Below, piece after piece: positions 24,525 through 33,179 of a stretch of 44,451 bases of DNA. Where the stretch lies: positions 1 through 44,451 of the forward strand of contig OMYN01000014.1 in NCBI GenBank assembly GCA_900315265.1. The letters run 5' to 3'. Origin of the DNA: an uncultured Eubacteriales bacterium (GTDB lineage Bacteria; Bacillota; Clostridia; Lachnospirales; Bianqueaceae). A program made the translations under genes and the position numbers. How positions within the stretch are numbered: the stretch's first letter is position 1; each line of letters starts with the position of its first letter. Below the pieces are notes generated by a model, which saw only the letters and a program-made list of their open reading frames with translations, was not told the DNA's origin and did no database searches.

Positions 24525-25940
24525 TTAGTCAGTCGGATTTGTATAGCCCTGCCCTCCTACCAGACTGGAGAAGCGGGTATACATACCGTCGTATCGTAAC
24601 TTGACGGTACCGGTCGGGCCGTTGCGCTGCTTGCCGATGATGATCTCGGCAACGTTACGGTCTTCCGTATCCTCATTATAGTATTCATCCCGGTAGATGA
24701 ACATAACGACATCCGCGTCCTGCTCGATGGCACCGGATTCACGAAGATCGGACATCATAGGCCGTTTGTCGGACCGGGCTTCGACTCCACGGCTCAGCTG
24801 CGACAAGGCGATGACCGGAATGTTCAGTTCACGGGCCATCAGTTTCAGGCCTCGCGAAATTTCCGAGATCTCCTGCTGGCGGTTATCCTGGCTGCGGCCG
24901 GATCCGCTCATCAGCTGCAGATAATCGACCATGACCAGATCCAGTCCCTTCTCCAGCTGCAGCTTGCGGCACTTGCTCCTCATCTCCGACACGGTAATAC
25001 CGGGCGTATCATCGATGTAGATCTTGGATTTGGACAAGGGATCCAGGGCTTCCACGATCTTGGTCCAGTCGTCATCTGTCATAGTGCCGGACCGCATATG
25101 TTCCATATCGACCCTTGCCTGAGAGGCCAGCAGTCGGTTGGCTACCTGGGACCCCGACATTTCGAGGCTGAAGACCGCGCAGGATTTGCCACTGTGCAAG
25201 GCGGCATTTTCGACAATGTTCAAACCGAAGGCAGATTTACCCATAGCGGGACGGGCCCCGATCAGGATCAGGTCCGAAGGATGCAGGCCTGCCAGTTTGG
25301 CGTCCAGATCCGGGTAGCCCGTGGGGATGCCGGCGATAGTGCCCCCGTTTTTGCAGACGGCTTCGATCTGGTCGAAAGCCTGCACCAAAAGGGCATTCAG
25401 ATCGGCAAAGTCTTCCGATCCCCGGTTCTGCAGGATACCGAAAACTTCCTTTTCGACCTTGTCCGACAGATCCTCGATCGAAGTACTGGTGGAATAGGAA
25501 TCGTTCAGGATGTTATTGGCCAGGTGGATAAAACGCCGATACAAAGACCTCTCCCGGACCGTCTGCACATATTCTTTGATATGCACGCTGGTGGGTACCC
25601 GGACCGAAATACCGGTCAGGTACTGGGACCCGCCTGCTTCCTCCAGTTTGCCTTCCTTTTCCAGTTCAGACAGGACCGTGACCAGATCGATGGACTGGTT
25701 CTTCCAGTGCAGGTTGAGCACCGCATCAAAAATGATCCGGTTGCGGGCATTGTAAAAGTCATCCGCCTTCAAATGTTCTGCCGCCCAGACAGCCGCTTCC
25801 TCGTCCAGCATGACCGAACCGATGACGGACTGCTCCGCCTCATCGCTGTGGGGCGGGATGCGGACAGTGCCCGGTGAATTTAGGGCATGCTCGCCAGGAG
25901 CATGCCCTACGTTTGTATCGATATTGCCGTTATCAGGCAT
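24525..25940 (-). CDS. dnaB: replicative DNA helicase DnaB
   Basis: This is the hexameric helicase of the replication fork (DnaC in Bacillus naming). The N-terminal primase-interaction domain (about 30-135) begins with PHSDEAEQSVIGSVMLD. The RecA-like motor has Walker A GARPAMGKSAF (228-238), Walker B DLVMVDYLQLM and SQLSRGVEARSDKRPMMSDLRESG. The 471-residue length is normal; no intein is present. It overlaps the rplI stop by 8 bases and is the last gene of the gdpP-rplI-dnaB run, a conserved Firmicutes order. Confidence 0.96.
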   Translation of the reverse strand: MPDNGNIDTNVGHAPGEHALNSPGTVRIPPHSDEAEQSVIGSVMLDEEAAVWAAEHLKADDFYNARNRIIFDAVLNLHWKNQSIDLVTVLSELEKEGKLEEAGGSQYLTGISVRVPTSVHIKEYVQTVRERSLYRRFIHLANNILNDSYSTSTSIEDLSDKVEKEVFGILQNRGSEDFADLNALLVQAFDQIEAVCKNGGTIAGIPTGYPDLDAKLAGLHPSDLILIGARPAMGKSAFGLNIVENAALHSGKSCAVFSLEMSGSQVANRLLASQARVDMEHMRSGTMTDDDWTKIVEALDPLSKSKIYIDDTPGITVSEMRSKCRKLQLEKGLDLVMVDYLQLMSGSGRSQDNRQQEISEISRGLKLMARELNIPVIALSQLSRGVEARSDKRPMMSDLRESGAIEQDADVVMFIYRDEYYNEDTEDRNVAEIIIGKQRNGPTGTVKLRYDGMYTRFSSLVGGQGYTNPTD

Positions 25941-26382
25941 CCGGAGCCACCTTCAGGGTGATCTCGGCAGAAGCCGCGCCGGACAGTCTGACCGTTACCT
26001 GATAATTGTCGACGTTCTTGATCTCATCCGGAAGAACGATCTTCTTTTTATCAACGTCGAAATTCAGCTGCTGTTTGATCGCATCCGCTACGGACTGAGC
26101 CGTAATAGTACCGAACAGACGGCCGTTGTCACCGGCTTTTGCCTTTACGGTCACGGTCTTGCCGCTAAGCTCGGCCGCTTTGGCGATCGCTTCCGCCTCT
26201 TCCTTCTTGCGGCGGGCTTCCTCAGCTGCTTTCTTTTCTTTCCACTCTTCCATTATCTTGGCAGTAGCCTCGACCCCCTTCTTTTTAGGGATCAGAAAGT
26301 TTCGTGCATAACCTGTCGATACTTCAACGACCTGGCCGGCTTTACCCAGCTTTGCAACATCTTCATTCAGCAGGATCTTCAT
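25933..26382 (-). CDS. rplI: large ribosomal subunit protein bL9
   Basis: The N-terminal 23S rRNA-binding domain MKILLNEDVAKLGKAGQVVEVSTGYARNFLIPKK is diagnostic. A long charged helix (about 45-80) and the C-terminal domain follow, giving 149 residues as usual. ATG 26382 is chosen by homology and an AAAGGAG site; the longer frame extends into gdpP. It overlaps the gdpP end by 20 bases. Confidence 0.96.
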   Translation of the reverse strand: MKILLNEDVAKLGKAGQVVEVSTGYARNFLIPKKKGVEATAKIMEEWKEKKAAEEARRKKEEAEAIAKAAELSGKTVTVKAKAGDNGRLFGTITAQSVADAIKQQLNFDVDKKKIVLPDEIKNVDNYQVTVRLSGAASAEITLKVAPDA

Positions 26383-28441
26383 GATTCGTATCTCCTTTCG
26401 GGTCATTTTTTTCTCTGTTCTCAGGGTAGACCTTGTCAATCGCCTCGATCAACTTACGGCGGGCTTCTTCCAGCGTTACGTTTTTAAGCTGCGCTCCGGC
26501 CATCGTCAGGTGGCCGCCTCCGCCAAGCTCTTCCATGATCAGCTGTACGTTAAACTCGCCCAGCGACCGGGCACTGATATTGATCTGCCCCTGATCGATC
26601 TCGGTCAGGACAAAGGACGCGGCGATCCCATGGATATCCAGCAGCTCGTCTGCCGCCTGAGCGGCAACAGTCGAAGCATTGGGAAGGGAACTTGCCCACG
26701 AAGCAATGGCCACCTTGTCCGAAAAGATCTCGGCACCGCCCACGATCCTGGCCTTTGCTTTATAGTCCTCCATATCGTTCTTGAACATCTTACGGACACG
26801 GACACTGTCCGCTCCCTTGCGGCGCAGATAGGCAGCTGCCTCAAAGGTACGGACGCCGGTCTTTACCGTAAAGTTCTTCGTATCCAGCGCAATGCCGGCA
26901 AACAAGCCGTCCGCGTCGATGGATGTCAGCTGGGGGTTCTCCAGTATATACTGCATCAGCTCGGTGACCATCTCACTGGCAGACGATGCAAAAGGCTCCA
27001 CGTAGGAAATGGTAACTCCCTCGATACTGTCGGCGGCCGTACGGTGGTGGTCGATCACGACAATATCTTTAGCCTTTTCCAATAGGTCGGGAAACTGGAC
27101 GATGACTTTACGGTTTACGTCAACCACGATCAGAAGGGTCTTATCGGAGCTGCTGACAAATTTCTCCGCCTTTTCCTGATCTAATAATACATCAGAATAG
27201 TCTTTTTCGCCAGATACCCGCCGGTATAAATAGTCGACCGCCGGATGCTTATCAGCACTCATGGCGATATGGACCGGTTTCTTCAGTTCATGCACGATCC
27301 GCCACATACCCAAAGCTGCTCCGAAGCAGTCCAGATCTGGGTTGGCATGTCCCATGACCAGGACCTGGTCCGCCGCTTCGATACGCTCTTTTAACGCGTA
27401 GGCGATCAGACGGGCCCTTACACGGGTATTATTTTCAACGGTCGTCGTCATGCCGCCGAAAAACTGCTGATCGTTCTTACTGCGGATGACCGCCTGGTCG
27501 CCGCCCCGGCCCATAGCCAGGTCCACACCGCTCCGGGCGTATTTGCGGGCCGTTTCGATATCCGGGTCGATACCCATGCCGATGGAAAGAGTCGTCTGAT
27601 AACGGCTTCCGCTGTCCATCTTCTTGATCTTGTCCAGGATGGCAAACTTGCCTTCCGTCAAATTCTTCAGATACTTATGCGGAAAGATCACCAGAAAACG
27701 ATCCCTTTCAAGCCGGGTCATTACTCCCTTGAGCTCCGTGGCCTGGTCGGATAAGAGCCGGTAAACGCCGGCTTCCAGAAGAGGCCTCTGATTCTCGCTG
27801 AGGGAATTCATGATCTGGTCGTAGTTATCTACATAAAAGAGTCCTACAACGCTCTGCTGATCCAGGTTTTCCTGTTCCAGGACCACTTCCCGGGTCACAT
27901 TTTTAAGGCTCAGCGAATACAGCTGCGTATAGTCCGCGCTGTTTTCCATATCCTTGACCCCCCGCAGGCGGATCTGGTTCATCTCGGCCCGGAAATAGCT
28001 GTCGCCTCTTTGGATCTGTTTGATGATGGGATCCCATTCGGGCTTTTCTTTGCCCCAGTCGATCTTAAGATCAGCCAGGCTTTTTCCTGCTCCGTCGTCC
28101 TGGCCGGTCAGATGGCGGAAAGCATCGTTGCACCATACGATCCTGAGCTGGTCCGTCAGGATAGCATAAGGGTACTCCCACTGCTTCATATACTGCTGGT
28201 AATCGGAATCGATCTGGGCCCCTACCTCGATCACTTTGGACCGGAACCGCTTTACAGAGGTACGGTAGAGGATAATGACCAGGACGATGACCGCGGCCAG
28301 AGCGCTCGTATCGATCAGGTACCGGATATAAGGTTGCTGATCCGAAAACGCGTAATCAAGCCCTAAGGCCGCAGCTACGATGGCGACCAAAAGGACCAGC
28401 TGGACTGCCAGCTGGGTCAGACCCTTTTTTTCTTCATTCAT
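26363..28441 (-). CDS. gdpP: cyclic-di-AMP phosphodiesterase GdpP
   Basis: This membrane-bound enzyme hydrolyses c-di-AMP and so affects potassium, osmotic and cell-wall balance. Domains in order are two membrane helices (8-29, 40-59), a PAS domain (about 85-160), a degenerate GGDEF domain (about 195-330) that lacks the GGDEF signature, and DHH/DHHA1 phosphodiesterase domains with GHANPDLD (364-371), VDVNR, IDHHR (463-467) and GGGGH near the end. At 692 residues it is a little longer than the Bacillus enzyme but complete. Confidence 0.95.
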   Translation of the reverse strand: MNEEKKGLTQLAVQLVLLVAIVAAALGLDYAFSDQQPYIRYLIDTSALAAVIVLVIILYRTSVKRFRSKVIEVGAQIDSDYQQYMKQWEYPYAILTDQLRIVWCNDAFRHLTGQDDGAGKSLADLKIDWGKEKPEWDPIIKQIQRGDSYFRAEMNQIRLRGVKDMENSADYTQLYSLSLKNVTREVVLEQENLDQQSVVGLFYVDNYDQIMNSLSENQRPLLEAGVYRLLSDQATELKGVMTRLERDRFLVIFPHKYLKNLTEGKFAILDKIKKMDSGSRYQTTLSIGMGIDPDIETARKYARSGVDLAMGRGGDQAVIRSKNDQQFFGGMTTTVENNTRVRARLIAYALKERIEAADQVLVMGHANPDLDCFGAALGMWRIVHELKKPVHIAMSADKHPAVDYLYRRVSGEKDYSDVLLDQEKAEKFVSSSDKTLLIVVDVNRKVIVQFPDLLEKAKDIVVIDHHRTAADSIEGVTISYVEPFASSASEMVTELMQYILENPQLTSIDADGLFAGIALDTKNFTVKTGVRTFEAAAYLRRKGADSVRVRKMFKNDMEDYKAKARIVGGAEIFSDKVAIASWASSLPNASTVAAQAADELLDIHGIAASFVLTEIDQGQINISARSLGEFNVQLIMEELGGGGHLTMAGAQLKNVTLEEARRKLIEAIDKVYPENREKNDPKGDTNHEDPAE

Positions 28442-28701
28442 GGCTGCTCCTTACCGGCGGATACGCTTCCGGATGTTTCCCCGGCCGGCATGGCAGCCGG
28501 CGCATTGGGATTGATCTCCTGCCCGTCCCGGATGATCCTCCTTACCCGTTTTTCAAGTTTTTCGCGGGGGATCATCACTTCTCGCATGCAGCCCAGGCAT
28601 TTCATCCTGAAGTCGGCCCCTACCCGCTCGATCTGCCACTCCCGGCTGCCGCAGGGGTGCTGTTTTTTCAAACGGACAACATCGCCTACCCGAATATCCA
28701 T
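28438..28701 (-). CDS. DUF951 domain protein
   Basis: A small 87-residue protein. Residues 1-60 are the DUF951 domain (MDIRVGDVVRLKKQHPCGSREWQIERVGADFRMKCLGC), with Cys17 and the CLGC pair that may bind metal. The tail is Pro/Ala/Ser-rich and likely disordered. The family is widespread in Firmicutes, often beside replication or gdpP genes, with no proven function; an RNA or nucleic-acid role is only guessed. It overlaps the gdpP start by 4 bases. Confidence 0.85.
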   Translation of the reverse strand: MDIRVGDVVRLKKQHPCGSREWQIERVGADFRMKCLGCMREVMIPREKLEKRVRRIIRDGQEINPNAPAAMPAGETSGSVSAGKEQP

Positions 28702-28743
28702 GATGCCATCCTTTCTTTATACCAAAGTAACTCTTAGCAAAGA

Positions 28744-29514
28744 TCACGGCTCTGTAAGACTGCGGCGTTCTGACGCGGCCTCTAAAAGAGCCCGGAACAG
28801 GCCCATTTGCACCGGATCCTGCATCATCCTTTCCGGATGCCACTGGACCCCGACATAAAAGGGAAGTTCCGGCTTTTCCAAGCCTTCGGGAGTCCCGTCC
28901 AGTCCGTGGGCCGTCACCTGATAGGGCATAGAGGGATCCTCCACGATGCACTGATGATGGAAAGAGTTGACCCAAACCTTTTCTCCCAGGATCGAAAACA
29001 GCTTTGATCCTTTTGCCGTGGTGACCTGATGGGTCGGATACCAGACCGGAGCTTTCTGCCCGTGCTGATCCCGGGTGCCAAGTTCATGATAGATATCCTG
29101 GTGCAGCTTTCCGCCGGCGGCCACCGCCATCAGCTGGATGCCGCGGCACAGCCCCAGGCAGGGGACGCCCCGTTTGATGGCTTCTTTAGCAAGGGAGATC
29201 TCATAGACATCCCGGAAAGGATCGATCGGACCATTGTCGACACTGACACGTTCCTCAAAAAAAGCAGGATCCACATCGCAGCCCCCTGTAAAAAGAAGGC
29301 CGTCGACACGGTCAAAGATCTCTTCCTTTACATCGACCGAGTCCAGCCAGGCCTTTCGGTCGCCGCTCCAGTTCTGAGGGATATCCAGAGGGTATTCGAT
29401 GATCAGCGGTACCCCTCCCGTCTGCCAGACAGCCTGGATATATTCCTGTTTGATGTAGTAGCGGCCGTTGGATTCATCACGGTCGCCCGTCACGCCGATC
29501 ACCGGTCTTTTCAT
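28744..29514 (-). CDS. class I glutamine amidotransferase-like (PuuD type) hydrolase
   Basis: A 256-residue gamma-glutamyl-gamma-aminobutyrate-hydrolase-family protein. The triad is complete: Cys123 in GLCRGIQLM, and His226 and Glu228 in VQWHPER. The LFTGGCDVDP stretch before the nucleophile is typical of the PuuD group, which cleaves gamma-glutamyl amides in polyamine use. The actual substrate is unknown. Its start overlaps the argH stop by 4 bases, so it is coupled to argininosuccinate lyase. Confidence 0.88.
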   Translation of the reverse strand: MKRPVIGVTGDRDESNGRYYIKQEYIQAVWQTGGVPLIIEYPLDIPQNWSGDRKAWLDSVDVKEEIFDRVDGLLFTGGCDVDPAFFEERVSVDNGPIDPFRDVYEISLAKEAIKRGVPCLGLCRGIQLMAVAAGGKLHQDIYHELGTRDQHGQKAPVWYPTHQVTTAKGSKLFSILGEKVWVNSFHHQCIVEDPSMPYQVTAHGLDGTPEGLEKPELPFYVGVQWHPERMMQDPVQMGLFRALLEAASERRSLTEP

Positions 29515-30848
29515 TTTGACGCCTCCAGCATTTCTTTTTTGTTGCCCTTGCGGATGATCTGATGATAATCCAGAAAATCGTAGATAGACTCGTCAAAAAC
29601 AGGGTCGAAGGTCCTGAGCTCATCCAGGGTCAGATCCTCGATCGCGCAATGTTTGTCCTCACAGGCGATTACGATACGGCCGACGATAGCATGGGCATCC
29701 CTGAAAGGTACTCCGTGATCGACCAGATAATCCGCAACTTCCGTTGCATTCAGAAAGCCGCTGCGGACGCTCTTTTCCATAACATTCTCGTTGACCTTCA
29801 AGGTGGAAACGACCCCCGTCATGATATCCAGGCAGGCCTTGACCGTATCCACCGCGTCAAAGAACTGTTCCTTATCTTCCTGCATATCCTTATCGTAGGC
29901 CAGAGGAAGTCCTTTCATAACGGTCAGAAGGCCGGTCAGGCTGCCGAAGACGCGGCCCGTTTTGCCCCGCACCAGTTCGCAGGCATCGGGATTTTTCTTC
30001 TGGGGCATGATGCTGGATCCGGTCGCGTAGGCATCATCGATATCCACGAACTTGAACTCCTGGCTGCTCCACAGGATCAGTTCTTCGCATAAACGCGACA
30101 AATGGACCATGATCAGCGACATATCGGACAAAAGCTCGATCAGGTAATCCCGGTCGGACACGGCGTCAATAAAATTTGCTGCCGGCCGGTCAAAGCCCAG
30201 GATCTGGGCCGTACGGCTGCGGTCGATATTGTGAGTCGTGCCCGCCAGAGCTGCCGCTCCCAGGGGGCATTCATTAAGCAGTTCTTTGGTGTTGGCCAGC
30301 CTTTTTTCGTCCCTGGTCAGCATGCTCTCGTAAGCACCTGCCCAGTAAGGGAAGGTAATGACCTGGGCCCTCTGCAGATGGGTGTAGCCCGGCATAAGGC
30401 AGGGATGCTGGCTCCCTGTCGTATGAAGAGCCTTTCTGAGCCCCTGAACTTTTTCGATCAGCTCATCCGCCTGACGGCGCGCGTACATGCGCATATCCAG
30501 GGCTACCTGATCGTTGCGGCTGCGGCCGGTGTGAAGCTTTTTGCCCACATCGCCGATGCGCCGGATCAGCTCGCCCTCCACGAAGGTATGGATATCCTCT
30601 GCGTCCTGACTTTTACCGGTCAGGGCAAGACGGCCCTTTTCCAGATCCGACAGGATCTGGCCCAGGGTCTTATAGATCAGGTCCGCGTCCTCCTTAGGGA
30701 TGATGCCCTGCTCGCCCAGCATGGTCACATGGGCCATGGACCCGGTAATATCTTCCTTATATAATCGATCGTCAAAAGGGAAGCTGGAGTTGAAATCCTC
30801 CATCATCCGGTTTTCCTGTTCTCTGAAACGTCCGCCCCACAGCTTCAT
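29511..30848 (-). CDS. argH: argininosuccinate lyase
   Basis: ArgH catalyses the last step of arginine synthesis: argininosuccinate to arginine and fumarate. The sequence has the MKLWGGRF start, HTGRSRNDQVALDMR, TPxYTHLQRAQ-like PGYTHLQRAQ, and the fumarase/ASL signature GSSIMPQKKNPD. The length of 445 residues is normal. ATG 30848 is preferred over the ATG one codon upstream because it gives the family N-terminus and better spacing from AGGTGG, which itself overlaps the stop of the gene before. No other arginine gene apart from carAB is in the window. Confidence 0.96.
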   Translation of the reverse strand: MKLWGGRFREQENRMMEDFNSSFPFDDRLYKEDITGSMAHVTMLGEQGIIPKEDADLIYKTLGQILSDLEKGRLALTGKSQDAEDIHTFVEGELIRRIGDVGKKLHTGRSRNDQVALDMRMYARRQADELIEKVQGLRKALHTTGSQHPCLMPGYTHLQRAQVITFPYWAGAYESMLTRDEKRLANTKELLNECPLGAAALAGTTHNIDRSRTAQILGFDRPAANFIDAVSDRDYLIELLSDMSLIMVHLSRLCEELILWSSQEFKFVDIDDAYATGSSIMPQKKNPDACELVRGKTGRVFGSLTGLLTVMKGLPLAYDKDMQEDKEQFFDAVDTVKACLDIMTGVVSTLKVNENVMEKSVRSGFLNATEVADYLVDHGVPFRDAHAIVGRIVIACEDKHCAIEDLTLDELRTFDPVFDESIYDFLDYHQIIRKGNKKEMLEASK

Positions 30849-30855
30849 CATCCAC

Positions 30856-31806
30856 CTAGTTACTTTCTTCGTGCAAAAAGCACGGTTTGTGCTTTAACAC
30901 GACTTTGACCAATTCCGGCCGAATAAAAACCCTTGGACCTCCAAGACCTTCGCTGATGATTTCTGTCATATCGCCTGCCTGATGGCAGCCGTGTGTGTAC
31001 TTGGGAAACCACCCCTGCCCCGGAGCGATCAGCCTTTGTCCGAAAGGCATCTTCATAAGGCCCCCGTGGGCATGTCCCGACAAGGTCAGATCCGCGCCCA
31101 GCTTTTCATATAAATGGATCAGTTCAGGCCGGTGGGCCAGCAGGACCATATAAGGCCTGTCCGGCTTTTCAAAAGATCGGTTCCCATCCAGATAAAGGCA
31201 ATAGCTTTCATCATCTGCCGCCTTCCGGCATTTGGAAAAATATGCCTTAAGCTTCTTTTCGCGCAGCTTTTTGTCCTTTCGGGCACCCAGATGATAAAGG
31301 GTTTCCACCCCCGTTACCTTGATGCACTCGCCGTCCCTGACCAAAAAAAGCGACTGGTCAAGCAGTGTCACGATCCCATTCTGAGTAAGGTCGTCGATCA
31401 CGTCCTGTTTATGCCTGAGTTTTGTCTCATGATTGCCCAGTATCCCTACGGTAGGCGCGACCTGTGCCAGCTCTTTCTCAAGGCTGGTAATAATGTCTCT
31501 ATCCTTGCCCCGGTAGCGGTTGCGGATCCAGTCGCCTCCCGTCACGATCAGGTCCGGCTGCAGGGCTTCTGCCGCTTTGCCCAGTATCTGCCTTTCCTCG
31601 TGCCCGCGGTTGAAATCGTGAGCATGAAGATCCGACACGAAGACCAGGCTGAACCCGTCAAAAGCAGAGGGAATACGCGGACTTTCCACGGTATAGGTAC
31701 TGGTCTTGATCCGGTCCATACCGGGAAGGTAGGCGAGGCTTTCAAGCAGACGGGATACGGCAATATTGATGTTTCTGCCTATGATCCGCCTTATTTTTCT
31801 GCTCAT
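30856..31806 (-). CDS. calcineurin-like metallophosphoesterase
   Basis: The motifs of a dinuclear metallophosphoesterase are all present: SDLHAHDF, GGDW, LGNHE and GHAHGG. There is no strong signal peptide; the N-terminus is basic with a weak hydrophobic stretch, unlike many YkuE/YaeI relatives that are membrane-directed. The substrate is unknown. The start is uncertain: ATG 31806 is chosen, while a TTG at 31833 would add 9 residues. It is the first gene of the unit that runs through argH. Confidence 0.87.
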   Translation of the reverse strand: MSRKIRRIIGRNINIAVSRLLESLAYLPGMDRIKTSTYTVESPRIPSAFDGFSLVFVSDLHAHDFNRGHEERQILGKAAEALQPDLIVTGGDWIRNRYRGKDRDIITSLEKELAQVAPTVGILGNHETKLRHKQDVIDDLTQNGIVTLLDQSLFLVRDGECIKVTGVETLYHLGARKDKKLREKKLKAYFSKCRKAADDESYCLYLDGNRSFEKPDRPYMVLLAHRPELIHLYEKLGADLTLSGHAHGGLMKMPFGQRLIAPGQGWFPKYTHGCHQAGDMTEIISEGLGGPRVFIRPELVKVVLKHKPCFLHEESN

Positions 31807-31871
31807 ATCTGTCGTCTTTCTTGTCTTGTTCAAAGCTTTTTTACAGCCTTTCCCGACTGTTTAATTACAGT

Positions 31872-31901
31872 ATTATAGACTGAGGGCTGAGTTTTTGTCA
31901 A
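31872..31901 (-). promoter_or_regulatory. consensus promoter of the metallophosphoesterase-argH unit
   Basis: Minus-strand TTGACA (31896-31901), 18 bases, TATAAT (31872-31877). Both hexamers are perfect. Confidence 0.88.
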
Positions 31902-32055
31902 CGAAAGGCGCCTTCCGCCGGTCTGCGCACGGCTGCAAAGAAAATAAGGTGCCCGGGCAAAATCATACAGATTCTTATCAACTGTCTATCCCATCCGATA
32001 CTACAGAGCGAAAAAGCTGTTAATAAAGGTTTAATGTTTTTTGTTTCATTATAAT

Positions 32056-32084
32056 TTGACAAAAAGTTAGGCTCGTCTTATAAT
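32056..32084 (+). promoter_or_regulatory. consensus promoter of tmRNA
   Basis: TTGACA (32056-32061), 17 bases, TATAAT (32079-32084). Both hexamers and the spacing are ideal, as expected for an abundant stable RNA. Confidence 0.92.
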
Positions 32085-32119
32085 TTTTTCTACATAGACG
32101 GGTTTGCACGTCTAACTTT

Positions 32120-32470
32120 GGGGATGTCCGGTTTCGACGGGGGTCGTCAAGGTTTTGGGAGCCATCCGCAGCGGGATCTGCGTTAAAAGCCCACCTAAAT
32201 ATAAACGCAAACAACAATAATAACGCTTACGCGTTCGCAGCCTGAGGGCTGTCGTCCTCCGCTGAGCACCTGTACTTAGCGACCTGGGCGTAATAGGAAA
32301 CAGGGAACGGTCCGCATTAAGCTTTGCGTGCGGAACGGTAATATGAAGCTACTAAGGCTCTGATTCTGTCGGCGGAAGCTGAGCCAAGGGAATGGTAAAA
32401 TACCGACTATGATGGTAGCTGCCCGGATCCGCGGGGCTTTCGGACAGGAGTTCGATTCTCCTCATCTCCA
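32120..32470 (+). ncRNA. ssrA: tmRNA (ribosome rescue)
   Basis: tmRNA frees stalled ribosomes and tags the unfinished protein. The 5' end GGGGATGTCCGGTTTCGACGG and 3' end GGAGTTCGATTCTCCTCATCTCCA make the alanine-tRNA-like domain; acceptor pair 3 is G-U. CCA is not encoded. The tag frame runs 32207-32245: GCA resume codon, five Asn codons, then Ala-Tyr-Ala-Phe-Ala-Ala and TGA, so the added tag would be A-ANNNNNAYAFAA. The C-terminal AFAA suits ClpXP-like recognition. About 351 bases is normal for one-piece tmRNA. Confidence 0.97.
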
Positions 32471-32481
32471 TTTTTCGTTCA

Positions 32482-32505
32482 CAGGCACTGTTTTTTGGGT
32501 GCCTG
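32482..32505 (+). terminator. possible weak terminator after tmRNA
   Basis: CAGGCAC and GTGCCTG form a 7-bp stem around a T-rich loop, 11 bases past tmRNA. No U-tract follows it, so some read-through into the TetR gene is likely. Confidence 0.35.
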
Positions 32506-32539
32506 CTCTGCATACACCTTGAGGTTTCGGCGGCTGGCA

Positions 32540-32556
32540 CTGCCGGGACCCGGCAG
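32540..32556. promoter_or_regulatory. palindrome just upstream of the TetR gene
   Basis: CTGCCGG-GAC-CCGGCAG, a 7-3-7 palindrome, lies directly before the GGTGG of the regulator gene. It may be the TetR protein's own operator or a leader hairpin. Confidence 0.45.
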
Positions 32557-32573
32557 GTGGAAAGGCGCATGCT

Positions 32574-33134
32574 ATGTCGGACCGAACCAAAAATTCATTG
32601 GTCAATGCCCTGAAAAAGCTTCTTAAAACGAAGTCCCTGAATCAGATCACGATCCAGGAGATCGCAGATGAGTGCGGTGTCAACCGGATGACTTTCTATT
32701 ATCATTTTCACGACATCTACGATATGATCGACTGGTATTTTGCTACCACGACCAGGACGCTTTTGGACAACCGTCAGCCGGGCGAGACCCTGCAGGAGAC
32801 GGTGCTAAGGGTTTTTGAGGCTATCCAGGAAGACAGAGAATTCATTATGAAGATCTGTCAAAGTGTCAGTTCCGACAGAGTAAGAAACTTTCTCAGCCGT
32901 ATGCTGAACGAGCCCATCCTGAACTATATCGCCGGCAAAGCCGATGGTATGAATGTTCCTCCCAAAGACCGCCAGTTCATTGCGTCATTCTACCGCAACG
33001 CACTTTTAGGCATGGTATGGGATTGGATACAGGACGGTGAACAGGATCCTTCCGGTATGGTGGAACAGCTGCGCATCCTTTTAAAGGGCAATGCTGATCT
33101 GGTCCTTTCCAATTTTGAAAAGAACTACCGTTGA
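32574..33134 (+). CDS. TetR/AcrR-family transcriptional regulator
   Basis: The N-terminal helix-turn-helix (about 8-50, ITIQEIADECGVNRMTFYYHFHDIYDMI) is a clear TetR DNA-binding domain. The rest (about 60-186) resembles the TetR_C_8 ligand domain common in Firmicutes, including DhaS-like proteins. The ligand is unknown. The radical SAM gene starts 45 bases downstream on the same strand, so this regulator probably controls it and itself. Confidence 0.9.
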   Translation: MSDRTKNSLVNALKKLLKTKSLNQITIQEIADECGVNRMTFYYHFHDIYDMIDWYFATTTRTLLDNRQPGETLQETVLRVFEAIQEDREFIMKICQSVSSDRVRNFLSRMLNEPILNYIAGKADGMNVPPKDRQFIASFYRNALLGMVWDWIQDGEQDPSGMVEQLRILLKGNADLVLSNFEKNYR

Positions 33135-33179
33135 TCCTTATACCTGCTAAAAATAATATCGAAACAAGGAGAAGCAGCA

